Assembly (NCBI RefSeq): GCF_021026375.1
Contig: NZ_JAJNDB010000006.1
Coordinates: 465,867 to 529,866 of the forward strand
Direction: 5' to 3'
Source: Actinomycetospora endophytica
Lineage (GTDB): Bacteria; Actinomycetota; Actinomycetes; Mycobacteriales; Pseudonocardiaceae
Length of the DNA: 64,000 bases
Position 1 is the stretch's first letter. Every line of letters starts with the position of its first letter. Both the position numbers and the translations under genes were made by a program. This document shows positions 32,779 through 42,023 of the stretch, piece by piece. Below the pieces are notes generated by a model. It saw nothing but the letters and a program-made list of their open reading frames with translations, ran no database searches and was not told the DNA's origin.

Positions 32779-34158
32779 GTGGCAGCCGCAGATTCCGCTT
32801 CACGCCGTAGCGCCACCACCGCCACGGCAGAGCAGCCCTCAGCGCTCGCCGTGGTGACCGAGGACGCGGACGCTCCCGCGGCCGCTCCGGCCCGCGCGAA
32901 GTCCGGGACCAAGTCCCGGGCCGCCAAGTCCGGCCCGGCCGCGGCGAAGTCCACGAAGAAGGCCCCCGCCAAGAAGGCGGCCAAGGGCGACGCCCCCGCC
33001 GACGGCGAGGGTGAGGTCGAGCTCGACGGTCCCGAGGGCGAGCCCGCGCTCGAGGAGGGCGCGCCGGCCGCCGAGGACCTGACCGACGAGGTCGAGGCCC
33101 TCGGGGCGGAGGTCGTCGAGGCGACCGACGTCGAGACCGAGGAGCCCACCGAGGAGGACAAGAAGTCCGGCGACTTCGTCTGGGACGAGGAGGAGTCCGA
33201 GGCGCTGCGCCAGGCGCGCAAGGACGCCGAGCTCACCGCCTCGGCCGACTCGGTCCGCGCCTACCTGAAGCAGATCGGCAAGGTGGCGCTGCTCAACGCC
33301 GAGGAGGAGGTCGAGCTCGCCAAGCGGATCGAGGCCGGCCTCTACGCGGCGGAGCGGCTGCGCAAGGTCGCCGAGGCGCAGCAGGAGCTCGCGACGCAGA
33401 TGCGGCGCGACCTGCGCTGGATCGTCCGCGACGGCGAGCGCGCCAAGTCCCACCTGCTCGAGGCGAACCTCCGCCTCGTCGTCTCGCTGGCCAAGCGCTA
33501 CACCGGGCGCGGCATGGCGTTCCTGGACCTCATCCAGGAGGGCAACCTCGGTCTGATCCGTGCGGTCGAGAAGTTCGACTACACGAAGGGCTACAAGTTC
33601 TCGACCTACGCGACGTGGTGGATCCGCCAGGCCATCACCCGCGCGATGGCCGACCAGGCGCGCACCATCCGCATCCCGGTGCACATGGTCGAGGTCATCA
33701 ACAAGCTCGGCCGCATACAGCGTGAGCTGCTCCAGGACCTGGGCCGCGAGCCCACCCCGGAGGAGCTGGCCAAGGAAATGGACATCACCCCGGACAAGGT
33801 GCTGGAGATCCAGCAGTACGCCCGGGAGCCCATCAGCCTCGATCAGACCATCGGCGACGAGGGCGACTCGCAGCTCGGTGACTTCATCGAGGACAGCGAG
33901 GCCGTCGTGGCGGTCGACGCGGTGTCCTTCACGCTGCTGCAGGACCAGCTGCAGTCGGTCCTCGCGACGCTCTCCGAGCGCGAGGCCGGCGTCGTGCGCC
34001 TGCGCTTCGGGCTCACCGACGGCCAGCCGCGCACCCTCGACGAGATCGGCCAGGTCTACGGCGTGACGCGTGAGCGCATCCGCCAGATCGAGTCGAAGAC
34101 GATGTCGAAGCTGCGCCACCCGTCGCGCTCGCAGGTGCTGCGCGACTACCTGGACTGA
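32779..34158 (+). CDS. sigA: principal RNA polymerase sigma factor SigA (HrdB/RpoD group)
   Basis: A 459-residue primary sigma factor. The N-terminal 130 residues are Ala/Lys-rich then acidic (region 1.1-like and disordered). From [20 protein letters not shown] onward it is nearly identical to mycobacterial Sig[17 protein letters not shown] (1.2), the 2.3-2.4 segment with [18 protein letters not shown], region 3, and 4.2 with [17 protein letters not shown]. Between regions 1.2 and 2 a short variable stretch (about residues 200-215) differs from mycobacteria. GTG 32779 follows GAAAGG by 6 bases; longer frames upstream are shadows of ppgK. Essential. Confidence 0.98.
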   Translation: MAAADSASRRSATTATAEQPSALAVVTEDADAPAAAPARAKSGTKSRAAKSGPAAAKSTKKAPAKKAAKGDAPADGEGEVELDGPEGEPALEEGAPAAEDLTDEVEALGAEVVEATDVETEEPTEEDKKSGDFVWDEEESEALRQARKDAELTASADSVRAYLKQIGKVALLNAEEEVELAKRIEAGLYAAERLRKVAEAQQELATQMRRDLRWIVRDGERAKSHLLEANLRLVVSLAKRYTGRGMAFLDLIQEGNLGLIRAVEKFDYTKGYKFSTYATWWIRQAITRAMADQARTIRIPVHMVEVINKLGRIQRELLQDLGREPTPEELAKEMDITPDKVLEIQQYAREPISLDQTIGDEGDSQLGDFIEDSEAVVAVDAVSFTLLQDQLQSVLATLSEREAGVVRLRFGLTDGQPRTLDEIGQVYGVTRERIRQIESKTMSKLRHPSRSQVLRDYLD

Positions 34159-34166
34159 CGGCGGAC

Positions 34167-34192
34167 GGGGTCGGACCCTCTCCCCCGGCCCC
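34167..34192. terminator. weak terminator hairpin after sigA
   Basis: GGGGTCGG (34167-34174) and CCGGCCCC (34185-34192) pair with one G-U, in the 51-base gap between convergent sigA and the P-type ATPase. Confidence 0.45.
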
Positions 34193-34209
34193 ACCAACGG
34201 AGGCGCTGC

Positions 34210-36483
34210 TCAGGCGCGGCGCAACCGCAGGCTCGACCACACGACGAACGCCGACGACAGCGCCATGCTCGCCCCCGCCACCAGCGGGTTGAGCAGTCCG
34301 AGAGCGGCCACCGGCAGCGCGGCGAGGTTGTAGGCGAACGCCCACGCGAGGTTGCGGCGCACGGTGCGGCGGGTCGCCCGGGCGAGCACGATCGCCGCGG
34401 GAACCACGTCGAGCCGGTCGCGGACGAGGATCATGTCCGCGGCCGCCGCCGCGACGTCCGTTCCCGAGCCCATCGCGAGCCCCAGGTCGGCGGCGGAGAG
34501 TGCCGCGGCGTCGTTCACACCGTCGCCGACCATCGCCACCGACGCCCCGTCCGCGCGCAGCCGCTCGATCGCGCGCGCCTTCTCCGCCGGGGTCGCCCCG
34601 GCGATCACCTCCCCGATCCCGACGCACTCGGCCACCGCCCGGGCCACGATCTCGCGGTCGCCGGTGAGCAGCACCGTCCGGAGCCCGAGAGCGTGCAGCG
34701 CGCTCACCGCCGCCACCGCACCGGAGCCGACCTCGTCGGCGAGGGCGAACGCCCCGACCACGGTGCCGGCCCGGCCGACCAGCACCGTCGTGCTCCCGGC
34801 GGCCTCCCAGCCGGCGACCCGGTCGGCGACCTCGACCCCGACGTCGAGATCGAGCCCGGTCATGAGCCGGGCCGACCCGACGACGACGGTGGTTCCCTCG
34901 ACCTCGGCCCCCGCGCCCAGGCCGGACAGGCTCCGGAAGCCGGACACGGCGGGGAGCTCCCCGACCGCCGCCCTGGCCAGCGCGGCGAGCGGCGCCGCGA
35001 GGAGGTGCTCGGAGCACGTCTCGATCGCGCCCGCCCAGCGGACCACGTCGAGGATCTCGACGCCGGGGGCGGCGACCGCGTCCACCGCCACCATCGCGCC
35101 GTCCGTGACGGTGCCGGTCTTGTCGAGCACGACGACGTCGACCTGCTCCGCGGTCTCGAGAGCCCGGTGGCCCTTGAGGAAGATCCCCTGCTCCGCGCCC
35201 CTCCCGGTGGCCACCATCAGGGCCATCGGGGTCGCGAGGCCCAGCGCGCAGGGACAGGCGATGACGAGGACCGTCAGACCTGCCGCGACGGCGTGCTCGA
35301 CGGTGCCGCCGACGGCGAGCCAGCCGACGACCGTGACCACCGCCAGCACGAGCACCGCGGGCACGAAGACGCGGCAGACCCGGTCGGCGAGCCGCTGCGC
35401 CGCCGCCTTCGCGAGCTGGGCCCGGTCGACGAGCTCGGTCAGCGCGGCGAGGTGGGTGTCGCGACCAGCCCGCGTCACCTGCACGACGAGTCGCCCGCCG
35501 GCGAGGATCGCCCCGGCCGCGACCGCGTCACCGGGGCCGATCTCGACGGGCGCCGACTCGCCGGTCAGGACGCTCGTGTCGAGCGAGCTGCACCCCTCGA
35601 GGACGGTCCCGTCGGCCGCGAGCGCCTCGCCGGGGCGGACCACCAGGACGTCCCGCACCCGCACGACATCGATCGGCACCGATTCCTCGCGCCCGTCGCG
35701 CCGCAGCGTGGCGTGCCCCGGGCGCAGCCCCCGGAGCCGACGTACCGCGGCGCCCGCGTCGCGCCGGGCCGTCGCCTCGAACAGGCGTCCGGAGAGCAGG
35801 AACAGCGTGACCAGGATCGCGACGTCGAGGTAGACGGCACCGTCGGGGTCGGCGAGCGTCTGCCACCAGCCCCGCCCCGCCGGTGGCGGGCCGCCCGGCC
35901 GGGCCAGCGCCCAGCAGGACCACGCCGTGGCGGCGAGGACGCTGATCGAGACGAGCGTGTCCATCGAGACGGTTCCGTGCCGGACGCCCCGCGCCGCGGC
36001 GCGGTGGAAGGGCCACGCCGCCCACAGCGCCACCGGGAGCGCGAGCACGAGCAGCAGCGCCTGCCAGCCCGGGAAGCGCAGCGCCGGCTCGACGGCCAGT
36101 GCCATCGAGACGTGCGCCACGGGCACCCCGACGAGCAGGGCGACGACGAAGCGACGGCGGAGCCCGGCGATGGTGGCGGAGCGGCCGTCGTCCGGGGGGT
36201 CGGGGCTCTCCGTCCGCGTGTCCCCGCCCGGGGGCGCGACCTCGTAGCCCAGCTGACGCACCGTCGCGACGAGGTCGTCGACCGGGACGCTCGCCGTCTC
36301 GTCGGTCGGGTCGACGGTCGCGGTCTCGGTGGCGAAGTTGACCGTGGCCGACACGCCGTCGAGGCGGTTGAGCCTGCGCTCGATGCGCGCGGCACAGGCG
36401 GCGCAGGTCATGCCCCGGATCGTCAGCTCGACGGTCCGTCCGGGCGTCCGGACGGTGCCGGTCATGCCGGTCATGCCGGTCAC
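34210..36483 (-). CDS. heavy-metal P-type ATPase, copper-exporting type
   Basis: A 757-residue P1B-type ATPase. The N-terminal metal-binding domain has GMTCAACAARIE, the membrane part has the IACPCALGLATP copper-type motif, followed by the actuator TGES, phosphorylation DKTGT and GDGVNDAAAL. It would pump Cu(I) out of the cytoplasm. The usual SEHP dipeptide motif of the nucleotide domain reads SEHL (CSEHLLAAPL), an unusual change at a residue pair that contacts ATP. GTG 36483 overlaps the GTPase stop (GTGA); ATGs at 36474 and 36465 within an ATGACCGGC repeat are alternative starts. It is the last gene of the conservon transcript. Confidence 0.9.
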   Translation of the reverse strand: MTGMTGMTGTVRTPGRTVELTIRGMTCAACAARIERRLNRLDGVSATVNFATETATVDPTDETASVPVDDLVATVRQLGYEVAPPGGDTRTESPDPPDDGRSATIAGLRRRFVVALLVGVPVAHVSMALAVEPALRFPGWQALLLVLALPVALWAAWPFHRAAARGVRHGTVSMDTLVSISVLAATAWSCWALARPGGPPPAGRGWWQTLADPDGAVYLDVAILVTLFLLSGRLFEATARRDAGAAVRRLRGLRPGHATLRRDGREESVPIDVVRVRDVLVVRPGEALAADGTVLEGCSSLDTSVLTGESAPVEIGPGDAVAAGAILAGGRLVVQVTRAGRDTHLAALTELVDRAQLAKAAAQRLADRVCRVFVPAVLVLAVVTVVGWLAVGGTVEHAVAAGLTVLVIACPCALGLATPMALMVATGRGAEQGIFLKGHRALETAEQVDVVVLDKTGTVTDGAMVAVDAVAAPGVEILDVVRWAGAIETCSEHLLAAPLAALARAAVGELPAVSGFRSLSGLGAGAEVEGTTVVVGSARLMTGLDLDVGVEVADRVAGWEAAGSTTVLVGRAGTVVGAFALADEVGSGAVAAVSALHALGLRTVLLTGDREIVARAVAECVGIGEVIAGATPAEKARAIERLRADGASVAMVGDGVNDAAALSAADLGLAMGSGTDVAAAAADMILVRDRLDVVPAAIVLARATRRTVRRNLAWAFAYNLAALPVAALGLLNPLVAGASMALSSAFVVWSSLRLRRA

Positions 36484-37076
36484 GCCGCGCTCCGCGCGAC
36501 GGCGTGCTCGACGAGCGCGACCAGGCCGCCCAGCGCCGAGTCGGCGCGGCGGGCGTCGAGCCGGACGAGCGGGCAGTCCGGGTGCAGCACCAGCGCGTCG
36601 CGCACCGTCTCGTCGTCGAAGTCCCCGGACCCCGGGAAGTCGTTGATGGCGACGACGAACGGGAGGCCGCGGTTCTCGAAGTAGTCGATCGCGGCGAAGC
36701 AGTCGTCCTCGCGACGCAGGTCGACCAGGACCAGGGCGCCGACCGCACCGCGGGCCAGCTCGTCCCACATGAACCAGAACCGCGACTGACCGGGAGTCCC
36801 GAACAGGTAGAGGATCATCGCGTCGTCGACGGTGATCCGCCCGAAGTCCATGGCGACGGTGGTGGTGACCTTGTCGGGCACGACCGCGGCGTCGTCGACG
36901 CCCACGGACAGGCTCGTCATCTCCTGCTCGGTGGACAGCGGCGGGATCTCCGAGAGGGCGTGCACCAACGTCGTCTTGCCGACGCCGAAGCCGCCGGCGA
37001 CCAGGATCTTCAGGGGCACGAGCTGCTGACGGTCGGGCCGGGCGACCGACCCGTGCTCAGCGGGCGCGCAGTCCAT
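36480..37076 (-). CDS. cvnD: conservon GTP/ATP-binding protein (CvnD type)
   Basis: A 198-residue small GTPase-like protein. P-loop GGFGVGKTT is near residue 30, the switch-II-like FGTPGQSRFWF near residue 85, and LVLVDLRR and VVAINDF later; the usual N-K-x-D is replaced by N-D-F. These are Gtr/MglA-like conservon proteins that cycle on the membrane with a sensor kinase and Roadblock partner. ATG 37076 overlaps the end of the DUF742 gene by 20 bases. Its stop overlaps the P-ATPase start. Confidence 0.9.
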   Translation of the reverse strand: MDCAPAEHGSVARPDRQQLVPLKILVAGGFGVGKTTLVHALSEIPPLSTEQEMTSLSVGVDDAAVVPDKVTTTVAMDFGRITVDDAMILYLFGTPGQSRFWFMWDELARGAVGALVLVDLRREDDCFAAIDYFENRGLPFVVAINDFPGSGDFDDETVRDALVLHPDCPLVRLDARRADSALGGLVALVEHAVARSAA

Positions 37077-37434
37077 CGAGGAGTCTCTCCAACAGTTCTC
37101 GGCGGGGGCGGCCGTCGGCGTCGACCAGGGGCAGGTGGACCGCGAGGTACTCGGACTCGACGAGGTCGCTGACGAGCACCCGGGCCACACCGACCGGGAC
37201 GTCCAGGACGGCCCCGATCTCGGCCAGCGATCGCGGCGTGGACGAGGCCTCGACGATCGCGCGGTACTCCGGCGCGAGACCGGCGAGCGCGGCGCGCCCG
37301 TGCGCGGTCGCGGTCATCAGGGCCTCGATGGGCAGGTCGGGCCCGGCCGAGCGGGTGCGGCCCCGGGTGACCGCGTAGTTGGGAACGACCCGCCCGCCGT
37401 CCGAGCGCCCGTCGGTCTTCTCGTCCACGGTCAT
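37057..37434 (-). CDS. cvnC: DUF742 protein (CvnC type)
   Basis: A 125-residue protein with a winged-helix-like fold: VVPNYAVTRGRTR at the N-terminus, then PEYRAIVEASSTPRSLAEIGA and VGVARVLVSDLVESEYLAVH. DUF742 proteins are the third member of conservons and probably bind the GTPase or DNA. ATG 37434 overlaps the Roadblock stop (ATGA at 37431-37434). Confidence 0.92.
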   Translation of the reverse strand: MTVDEKTDGRSDGGRVVPNYAVTRGRTRSAGPDLPIEALMTATAHGRAALAGLAPEYRAIVEASSTPRSLAEIGAVLDVPVGVARVLVSDLVESEYLAVHLPLVDADGRPRRELLERLLDGLRAR

Positions 37435-37850
37435 CGCGTCGGTGCGGCCCGGTCGGGCCGACCACCGGGGGTCAGCGCGTGACCGACCCGCGAGGCCACC
37501 ATCGTCATCTCGTACCCGACGAGTCCCATGTCGACGGTGCGGTGGGTGTGGACCGCGAGCACGGATCCCTCACTGATCGAGGTGGCGAACAGGTAGCCCC
37601 CGGCCATCTCGAGGATCGTCTGGTTGACCGGCGCTGCACCCAGCAGCGACGCGGCGCCGCGCGCAAGGCTGACCAGGCCCGACACCGCCGCCGAGACCTG
37701 GTCGCCGAGGGTCTCGTCGATGCCGGGGGACGCCGCGAGGCGCAGGCCGTCGGACGAGACGACCAGGGCGTGGATCACCCCGGCGGTCGACTGCGCGAAG
37801 TCGGCGAGCAGCCAGTCGAGCCGTCCGCGCTCCGGTTGCGGGTGCGTCAC
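37431..37850 (-). CDS. cvnB: Roadblock/LC7 domain protein (CvnB type)
   Basis: A 139-residue Roadblock/LC7 protein. LDWLLADFAQSTAGVIHALVV opens the domain, followed by SSDGLRLAASPGID and a C-terminal GYEMTMVASRVGHAL. It is the predicted regulator of the neighbouring GTPase. The GTG start at 37850 overlaps the histidine-kinase stop (GTGA). Confidence 0.93.
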   Translation of the reverse strand: MTHPQPERGRLDWLLADFAQSTAGVIHALVVSSDGLRLAASPGIDETLGDQVSAAVSGLVSLARGAASLLGAAPVNQTILEMAGGYLFATSISEGSVLAVHTHRTVDMGLVGYEMTMVASRVGHALTPGGRPDRAAPTR

Positions 37851-40084
37851 TCCTGCGGTCCCTTCGGGTCGGAGCGGTCCGAGCCGGCGGGGTCGCCGTC
37901 GGGGCCGGCGCCGGGGTGGTCGGGGCTGCCGGCGCCGTCCGGACCGTCGGTGCCGTCGATCTCGGCGTGGGCCCGCTGCCGGCTCGCCTGGTACCGGGAG
38001 AGCGCGTCGAGGGCCCCGGTGTCGGGCATGTCCGGGCCGGGCCCGGCCGGCCTCGACCCTGCAGGGGGCGCGCTCGCGCTGGGCGCGGCACCCGGGCTCG
38101 TGAGCTCGGAGGCGAGGTGGGACTGGGGCACCCGCCGCTTCAGGGTCGGCCGTCCCCCGGCGCCGCCCTCGGTCGACCGGCGCGGAGCCGGAGCGTCCGC
38201 GGTCGCGCCGTCCCGGGCCGCCGTCGTGCCATCCCCACCGAGCGGCGGTGGAGGCACGACCTTGGGCCGGATCAGCGCGGTCCGACCGGGAGTCCGGGTC
38301 GGCAGCCCACTGGTCCTCACCGGTCCGGTGGTGGGGTCCGACGCCGGGTCGTGCCGGTCCTTGCCCGTCCGCCGGGTCGCGGGCACCGGGCTGAGGGCGC
38401 TGACGGGACCGGCGCCGACGAGGCCGGGCGCGCTGACGAGGCGCCGGTCCTCCGAGGCGTGGGTCGCCGTCCGGCCGGCCTCCCGCCGCCCGGCGTGCTC
38501 GACGTCCGGCGCGCCCGGCCACCCGTGCCGTCCGTTGACGCCGACGGTGATCGGCGCCATCTCGGCGGGCTCCCCGAGCCGCGACGCCGAGAACGTCTCG
38601 GCGCTCGGGGCACTGACCTTCTCCGACTGCGCGCCGCTCAGCAGCGCCGGTCGGACCGAGCCCCGGGGCGGCGTCATCGAGGACGCGAACAGGGCCGGCG
38701 GGAGGATGATCACGGCGGTGACCCCGGATCCCGGCGTCGGGGCCAGGGACACCTCGACGTCGTGGCGCTGCGCCAGGCGCGTCACCACGTGGAAGCCCAG
38801 GCGCCGCGACGCGGAGAGATCGACGTCCTGCGGCTCGGCGAGCAGCTCGTTGGCCGCGGCGAGATCCTCGGCGGGCATCCCGACCCCGGTGTCCTCGATG
38901 ACCAGCAGGTGCGAGCCCGAGACCCACGCGTAGGCGCGGCTCTGCATCGTCACGGTGCTCGTCGGCGGCGAGAAGTGCACCGCGTTCTCGGTGAGCTCGG
39001 CGAGGAGATGGGTCAGGTCGGCGACCGCACTCCCCACGATCTCCAGGTGCTCGTCGACGGAGAACACCACCCGGTCCAGATCCTCGGTCTCGGCGATCGC
39101 CGCCCGCACCACGTCGCGCAGGGGCACCGGTTCCGACCAGACCCGGGCCGGCTGCTCGCCGGAGAGCACCAGCAGGTTCTCGGCGTTGCGCCGCACCCGG
39201 GTCGCGAGGTGGTCGAGACGGAACAGGTCGCCCAGGACGTCCGGGTCGCGCTCCTTGTCCTCGAGGTCGTTGATGATCTCGAGCTGCCGCGCGAACATGC
39301 TCTGGTTCCGCCGGGCCAGGTTGAGCAGCAGGTCCGACGTGAACTGCTTCTTGTTGAGCTCGGCCTCGGTGAGACGGCGGGTGAGCTCGGTCCGCTGGAT
39401 CTGGACGTCCTCGGAGAACCGCCAGAACACGAGCACGCCGACGCACGCCGCGAGGACGCTGACGCCGTGGATGAGCGCCCACAGCCACGGATAGGTCTGG
39501 CCGGCATGGTGGTCGAAGATCAGGTCAGGGGCGAAGGCGGCCCCGACCCCGTGGCTGACGACGGTGAAGGCGATGTTCCACAGGAACGGGAACCAGTCCT
39601 GGTAGAGCGCCAGGAAGCCGACGATGACGAAGAAGTGGAAGTGCGCCTCGATCGCCCCGTGGGACAGGCAGACGAGCGCGACCGAGCACGAGGTCAGACC
39701 GAGCGTCACGAGCCAGGACGCCGGGTGCCGCCGCCTCACGAGCGCCGCCGCGAGCACGATCAGCGCCAGGTAGCCGGCGATGGCACCGACGACGAGCACG
39801 CTCCACCCCATCGCGAGCCCGAAGACGGCGAGGAACGGGATGTGCAGGCCGAGCACCCACAACAGGAAATGGTGACGACGACGCCACTCCGCGTCGCTGA
39901 GCATGTTGCCGCGGGGAAGATAACGCCCCAGACCGGACCACGAGACCCGGGACGCGTCGATCGTGGCGGAGTCGGACAACCCGGCACCTCGCTGATGATT
40001 CGCAGGAGAAGAAGACACGACGGGATGCACCGGGGAGCTATTCGGCGCACGCAGAAGAATCGACCGGTCGAACGCGGTCGTCAC
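37847..40084 (-). CDS. cvnA: membrane sensor histidine kinase of a conservon (CvnA type)
   Basis: A 745-residue protein. Residues 70-215 hold about six membrane helices, including a GAIEAHFHFFVIVGFLALYQ segment seen in several bacterial sensor proteins. A coiled-coil dimerisation region follows, then an ATPase domain with ELTENAVHFSPP (N box) and VIEDTGVGMP (G1). No clear H-box His is seen in the usual place, which is common in conservon kinases. The last 260 residues are Pro/Ala-rich and disordered. It starts the operon. GTG 40084 lies at the edge of an inverted repeat that may control it. Confidence 0.88.
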   Translation of the reverse strand: MTTAFDRSILLRAPNSSPVHPVVSSSPANHQRGAGLSDSATIDASRVSWSGLGRYLPRGNMLSDAEWRRRHHFLLWVLGLHIPFLAVFGLAMGWSVLVVGAIAGYLALIVLAAALVRRRHPASWLVTLGLTSCSVALVCLSHGAIEAHFHFFVIVGFLALYQDWFPFLWNIAFTVVSHGVGAAFAPDLIFDHHAGQTYPWLWALIHGVSVLAACVGVLVFWRFSEDVQIQRTELTRRLTEAELNKKQFTSDLLLNLARRNQSMFARQLEIINDLEDKERDPDVLGDLFRLDHLATRVRRNAENLLVLSGEQPARVWSEPVPLRDVVRAAIAETEDLDRVVFSVDEHLEIVGSAVADLTHLLAELTENAVHFSPPTSTVTMQSRAYAWVSGSHLLVIEDTGVGMPAEDLAAANELLAEPQDVDLSASRRLGFHVVTRLAQRHDVEVSLAPTPGSGVTAVIILPPALFASSMTPPRGSVRPALLSGAQSEKVSAPSAETFSASRLGEPAEMAPITVGVNGRHGWPGAPDVEHAGRREAGRTATHASEDRRLVSAPGLVGAGPVSALSPVPATRRTGKDRHDPASDPTTGPVRTSGLPTRTPGRTALIRPKVVPPPPLGGDGTTAARDGATADAPAPRRSTEGGAGGRPTLKRRVPQSHLASELTSPGAAPSASAPPAGSRPAGPGPDMPDTGALDALSRYQASRQRAHAEIDGTDGPDGAGSPDHPGAGPDGDPAGSDRSDPKGPQE

Positions 40085-40109
40085 TGAGAAAATCCGATCG
40101 CTTTCTCAG
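40084..40109. promoter_or_regulatory. inverted repeat at the start of the conservon kinase gene
   Basis: CTGAGAAA (40084-40091) and TTTCTCAG (40102-40109) form a perfect 8-base dyad around ATCCGATCGC. It abuts the GTG start codon, so it could be an operator or a hairpin that masks translation. Confidence 0.5.
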
Positions 40110-40602
40110 AACGAGACTCTAACCCGGACGAATTCGGTCGCCGCCGTCCCACCGGAGGCCGGGATCGACCGCAATCGCGGCCCGGTCGGGCACCGACGGA
40201 CTGCGTCTGCCGCTCGGTAACGGTGTCGTCACTCCGCGCTCCCCCACACGGTTGGCGTCGATCCCGGACGACAGCTGTCACTGCGTCAGATCGCTCGGCC
40301 GACCGGGGTGCGCGCAACACCATACGAGTGACAGTGGATTTCACTCAACGCCCAATATGGAACGAACGCGGACGGTCGGCGGTGCTCCCGATCGGACGAG
40401 AAACGACGACCAGGACAGATCGAGAAATTCGTGGCCGCGCAAAGAACATTTCTGAGCGTCCGGAGCAGTCGCGCGTCCGTCATCCGGACGCACCGACCAG
40501 GTGATCGGCACGACACGCTTCCGTGCCCCGGGCGAGATGTGCTCGTCGTCGGAGAGGGCACGGGCTCGCCGCCGACGTCGTCATCCTCGCTACCGTGGCG
40601 GG
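40110..40602. other. AT-richer intergenic region between conservon and small membrane gene
   Basis: About 490 bases, visibly less G+C-rich than its surroundings (for example 40310-40460). Frames exist on both strands but none has codon use, family motifs or a credible start. It probably holds the conservon promoter, or remains of a lost gene. Confidence 0.4.
40591..40596 (+). promoter_or_regulatory. -10 element, small membrane protein gene
   Basis: TACCGT followed by 6 bases and GTG 40603, without a ribosome site. Confidence 0.5.
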
Positions 40603-40830
40603 GTGGACGACTTCCTGGGACCGGGCGCCCGGAACGAGCGGGTCCGACCCGAGGAGCGCCGCCGCTACCAGTTCGGGCTGGGCTTCAACGTCGTCGCCGG
40701 GATCATCTGGCTCGTCATGTACATCGCCACCGGGGCCTGGTACTTCGCCGTGCTCCTGGCGGTGTGCGCGGTGATCGCCGGGCTGTCCGGCTGGGCGCTG
40801 ATGGCCCTGCGGTCCGGGTCGGGCGGCTAG
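40603..40830 (+). CDS. small two-helix membrane protein, unknown function
   Basis: A 75-residue protein: a charged N-terminus (RPEERRRYQFG) followed by two hydrophobic helices, NVVAGIIWLVMYIATG and WYFAVLLAVCAVIAGLSGWA. Not recognised as a named family. The start is the GTG after the TACCGT -10; longer frames upstream are Arg/Ser-rich and unlikely. Confidence 0.65.
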   Translation: MDDFLGPGARNERVRPEERRRYQFGLGFNVVAGIIWLVMYIATGAWYFAVLLAVCAVIAGLSGWALMALRSGSGG

Positions 40831-40881
40831 CTCCGGGGTATCACCCCCGGCGCGTCGCGCTCGCCTGCGATGCTGTCGGCC

Positions 40882-41172
40882 ATGACCCAGCACCCCGACG
40901 CCGACGAGCTGCCCGGTCCCGACCCCGCGATCGTCCACGAGCGGTCGGTCGCCGTCATCCGTGCGATGGACTCCGGAGACCTCGACGCCGTCGGGGGGCT
41001 GCTCGGCGAGCTCGGGGGACCCGAGGAGTTCGCGGCGCAGGTGGTGAGCCTGGCCAGCCTGGCGCGGTTGCTGCTCGACCAGGTGCCGGCCACCGGCCCC
41101 GAGAACGACGAGGCCCGGTCCGCGGTGCTGGACGAGCTGGCCCGCGTCCTGGTCGCGGCCGAGACCCCCTGA
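40882..41172 (+). CDS. hypothetical acidic helical protein
   Basis: A 96-residue protein (MTQHPDADELPGPDP start) rich in Asp, Glu and Leu, predicted to be helical throughout (SVAVIRAMDSGDLDAVGGLL, then VLDELARVLVAAETP). No family is recognised. ATG 40882 is preferred over ATG 40870 because GATGCT lies 7 bases before it. It follows the small membrane gene by 51 bases on the same strand. Confidence 0.6.
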   Translation: MTQHPDADELPGPDPAIVHERSVAVIRAMDSGDLDAVGGLLGELGGPEEFAAQVVSLASLARLLLDQVPATGPENDEARSAVLDELARVLVAAETP

Positions 41173-41235
41173 CCCGTCGTCGGGACCGGCGTCACCCTGC
41201 CAGCGGACCTCGCCGTCGTGAGCCAAGATCGGGGG

Positions 41236-42015
41236 GTGAGCGCCGCAGACGTCCTGACCCCCGGCAGCCCCGCGACGGCCGAGGACGCCGCCCTCGCCCG
41301 GGAGCTCGCCGCTGCGACCGGCGAGCTGCTGCTCGACCTGCGGGACCGGACCCCGCCGGGCCGCGACCGGGAGTACGCCGGGGACGCCGACGCGCACGCC
41401 TACCTGACCCGCGAGCTCGCCCGCCGTCGTCCCGACGACGCGGTGCTCTCCGAGGAGGGCTCGCTCGACCCGGCGACCCGACGGGGGGCGCACCGGCTCT
41501 GGATCGTCGACCCCCTCGACGGGTCCAGCGGCTTCGGGCGCGGCACCGACGAGTGGGGCGTGCACGTCGCGCTGGTCGTCGACGGGCGGCTGGCGGCCGG
41601 GGCGGTGTCGGTGCCCGGGATGGGCGCGCTCGTGGACTCCGCGACGATCGAGCCGGTCCCGGACTCGCCGGTCCGGCCCGGCGGCGAGCTCGCGGTGACG
41701 GTGAGCCGCTCGCGCCCGCCGTCGGAGCTGCTGGCGGTCGAGCGGGCGTTCCGGGTCCGGCTGGTGAAGCGTTCGGCGGCCGGGGTGAAGACGCTCGCCG
41801 TCCTGCGCGGCGAGGCCGACGTCTACCTGCACTCCGGCGGGCAGTACGAGTGGGACAACGCCGCGCCGATGGCGGTCGCGATGGCGGCGGGGCTGCGCGC
41901 CACCCGGATCGACGGCACCGAGATGCCGTACGGGCAGGACGACCCCTACTCCCCGGACCTGCTCATCGCCCGCCCGGCGGTGCACGCGGCGGTGCTGGAG
42001 GCGCTCGGGCGCTGA
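41236..42015 (+). CDS. inositol-phosphatase/CysQ-fold phosphatase
   Basis: A 259-residue member of the Mg-dependent, Li-sensitive phosphatase fold. SEEGSLD carries the first metal Glu, RLWIVDPLDGSSGFGRG the D-P-x-D-G motif (Ser replacing the usual Thr), and YEWDNAAPMAVAMAAG the final Asp. The late YLHSGGQYEWDNAAP resembles 3'(2'),5'-bisphosphate nucleotidases (CysQ), so PAP hydrolysis in sulfur assimilation is more likely than inositol phosphate. GTG 41236 is chosen because CAAGAT lies 6 bases upstream; GTG 41218 would add six residues. Confidence 0.82.
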   Translation: MSAADVLTPGSPATAEDAALARELAAATGELLLDLRDRTPPGRDREYAGDADAHAYLTRELARRRPDDAVLSEEGSLDPATRRGAHRLWIVDPLDGSSGFGRGTDEWGVHVALVVDGRLAAGAVSVPGMGALVDSATIEPVPDSPVRPGGELAVTVSRSRPPSELLAVERAFRVRLVKRSAAGVKTLAVLRGEADVYLHSGGQYEWDNAAPMAVAMAAGLRATRIDGTEMPYGQDDPYSPDLLIARPAVHAAVLEALGR

Positions 42016-42023
42016 CGCGCGGC

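Noticed and set aside
40286..40561. Minus-strand frame in the gap before the small membrane gene
   Set aside because: No family features, no ribosome site, biased composition.
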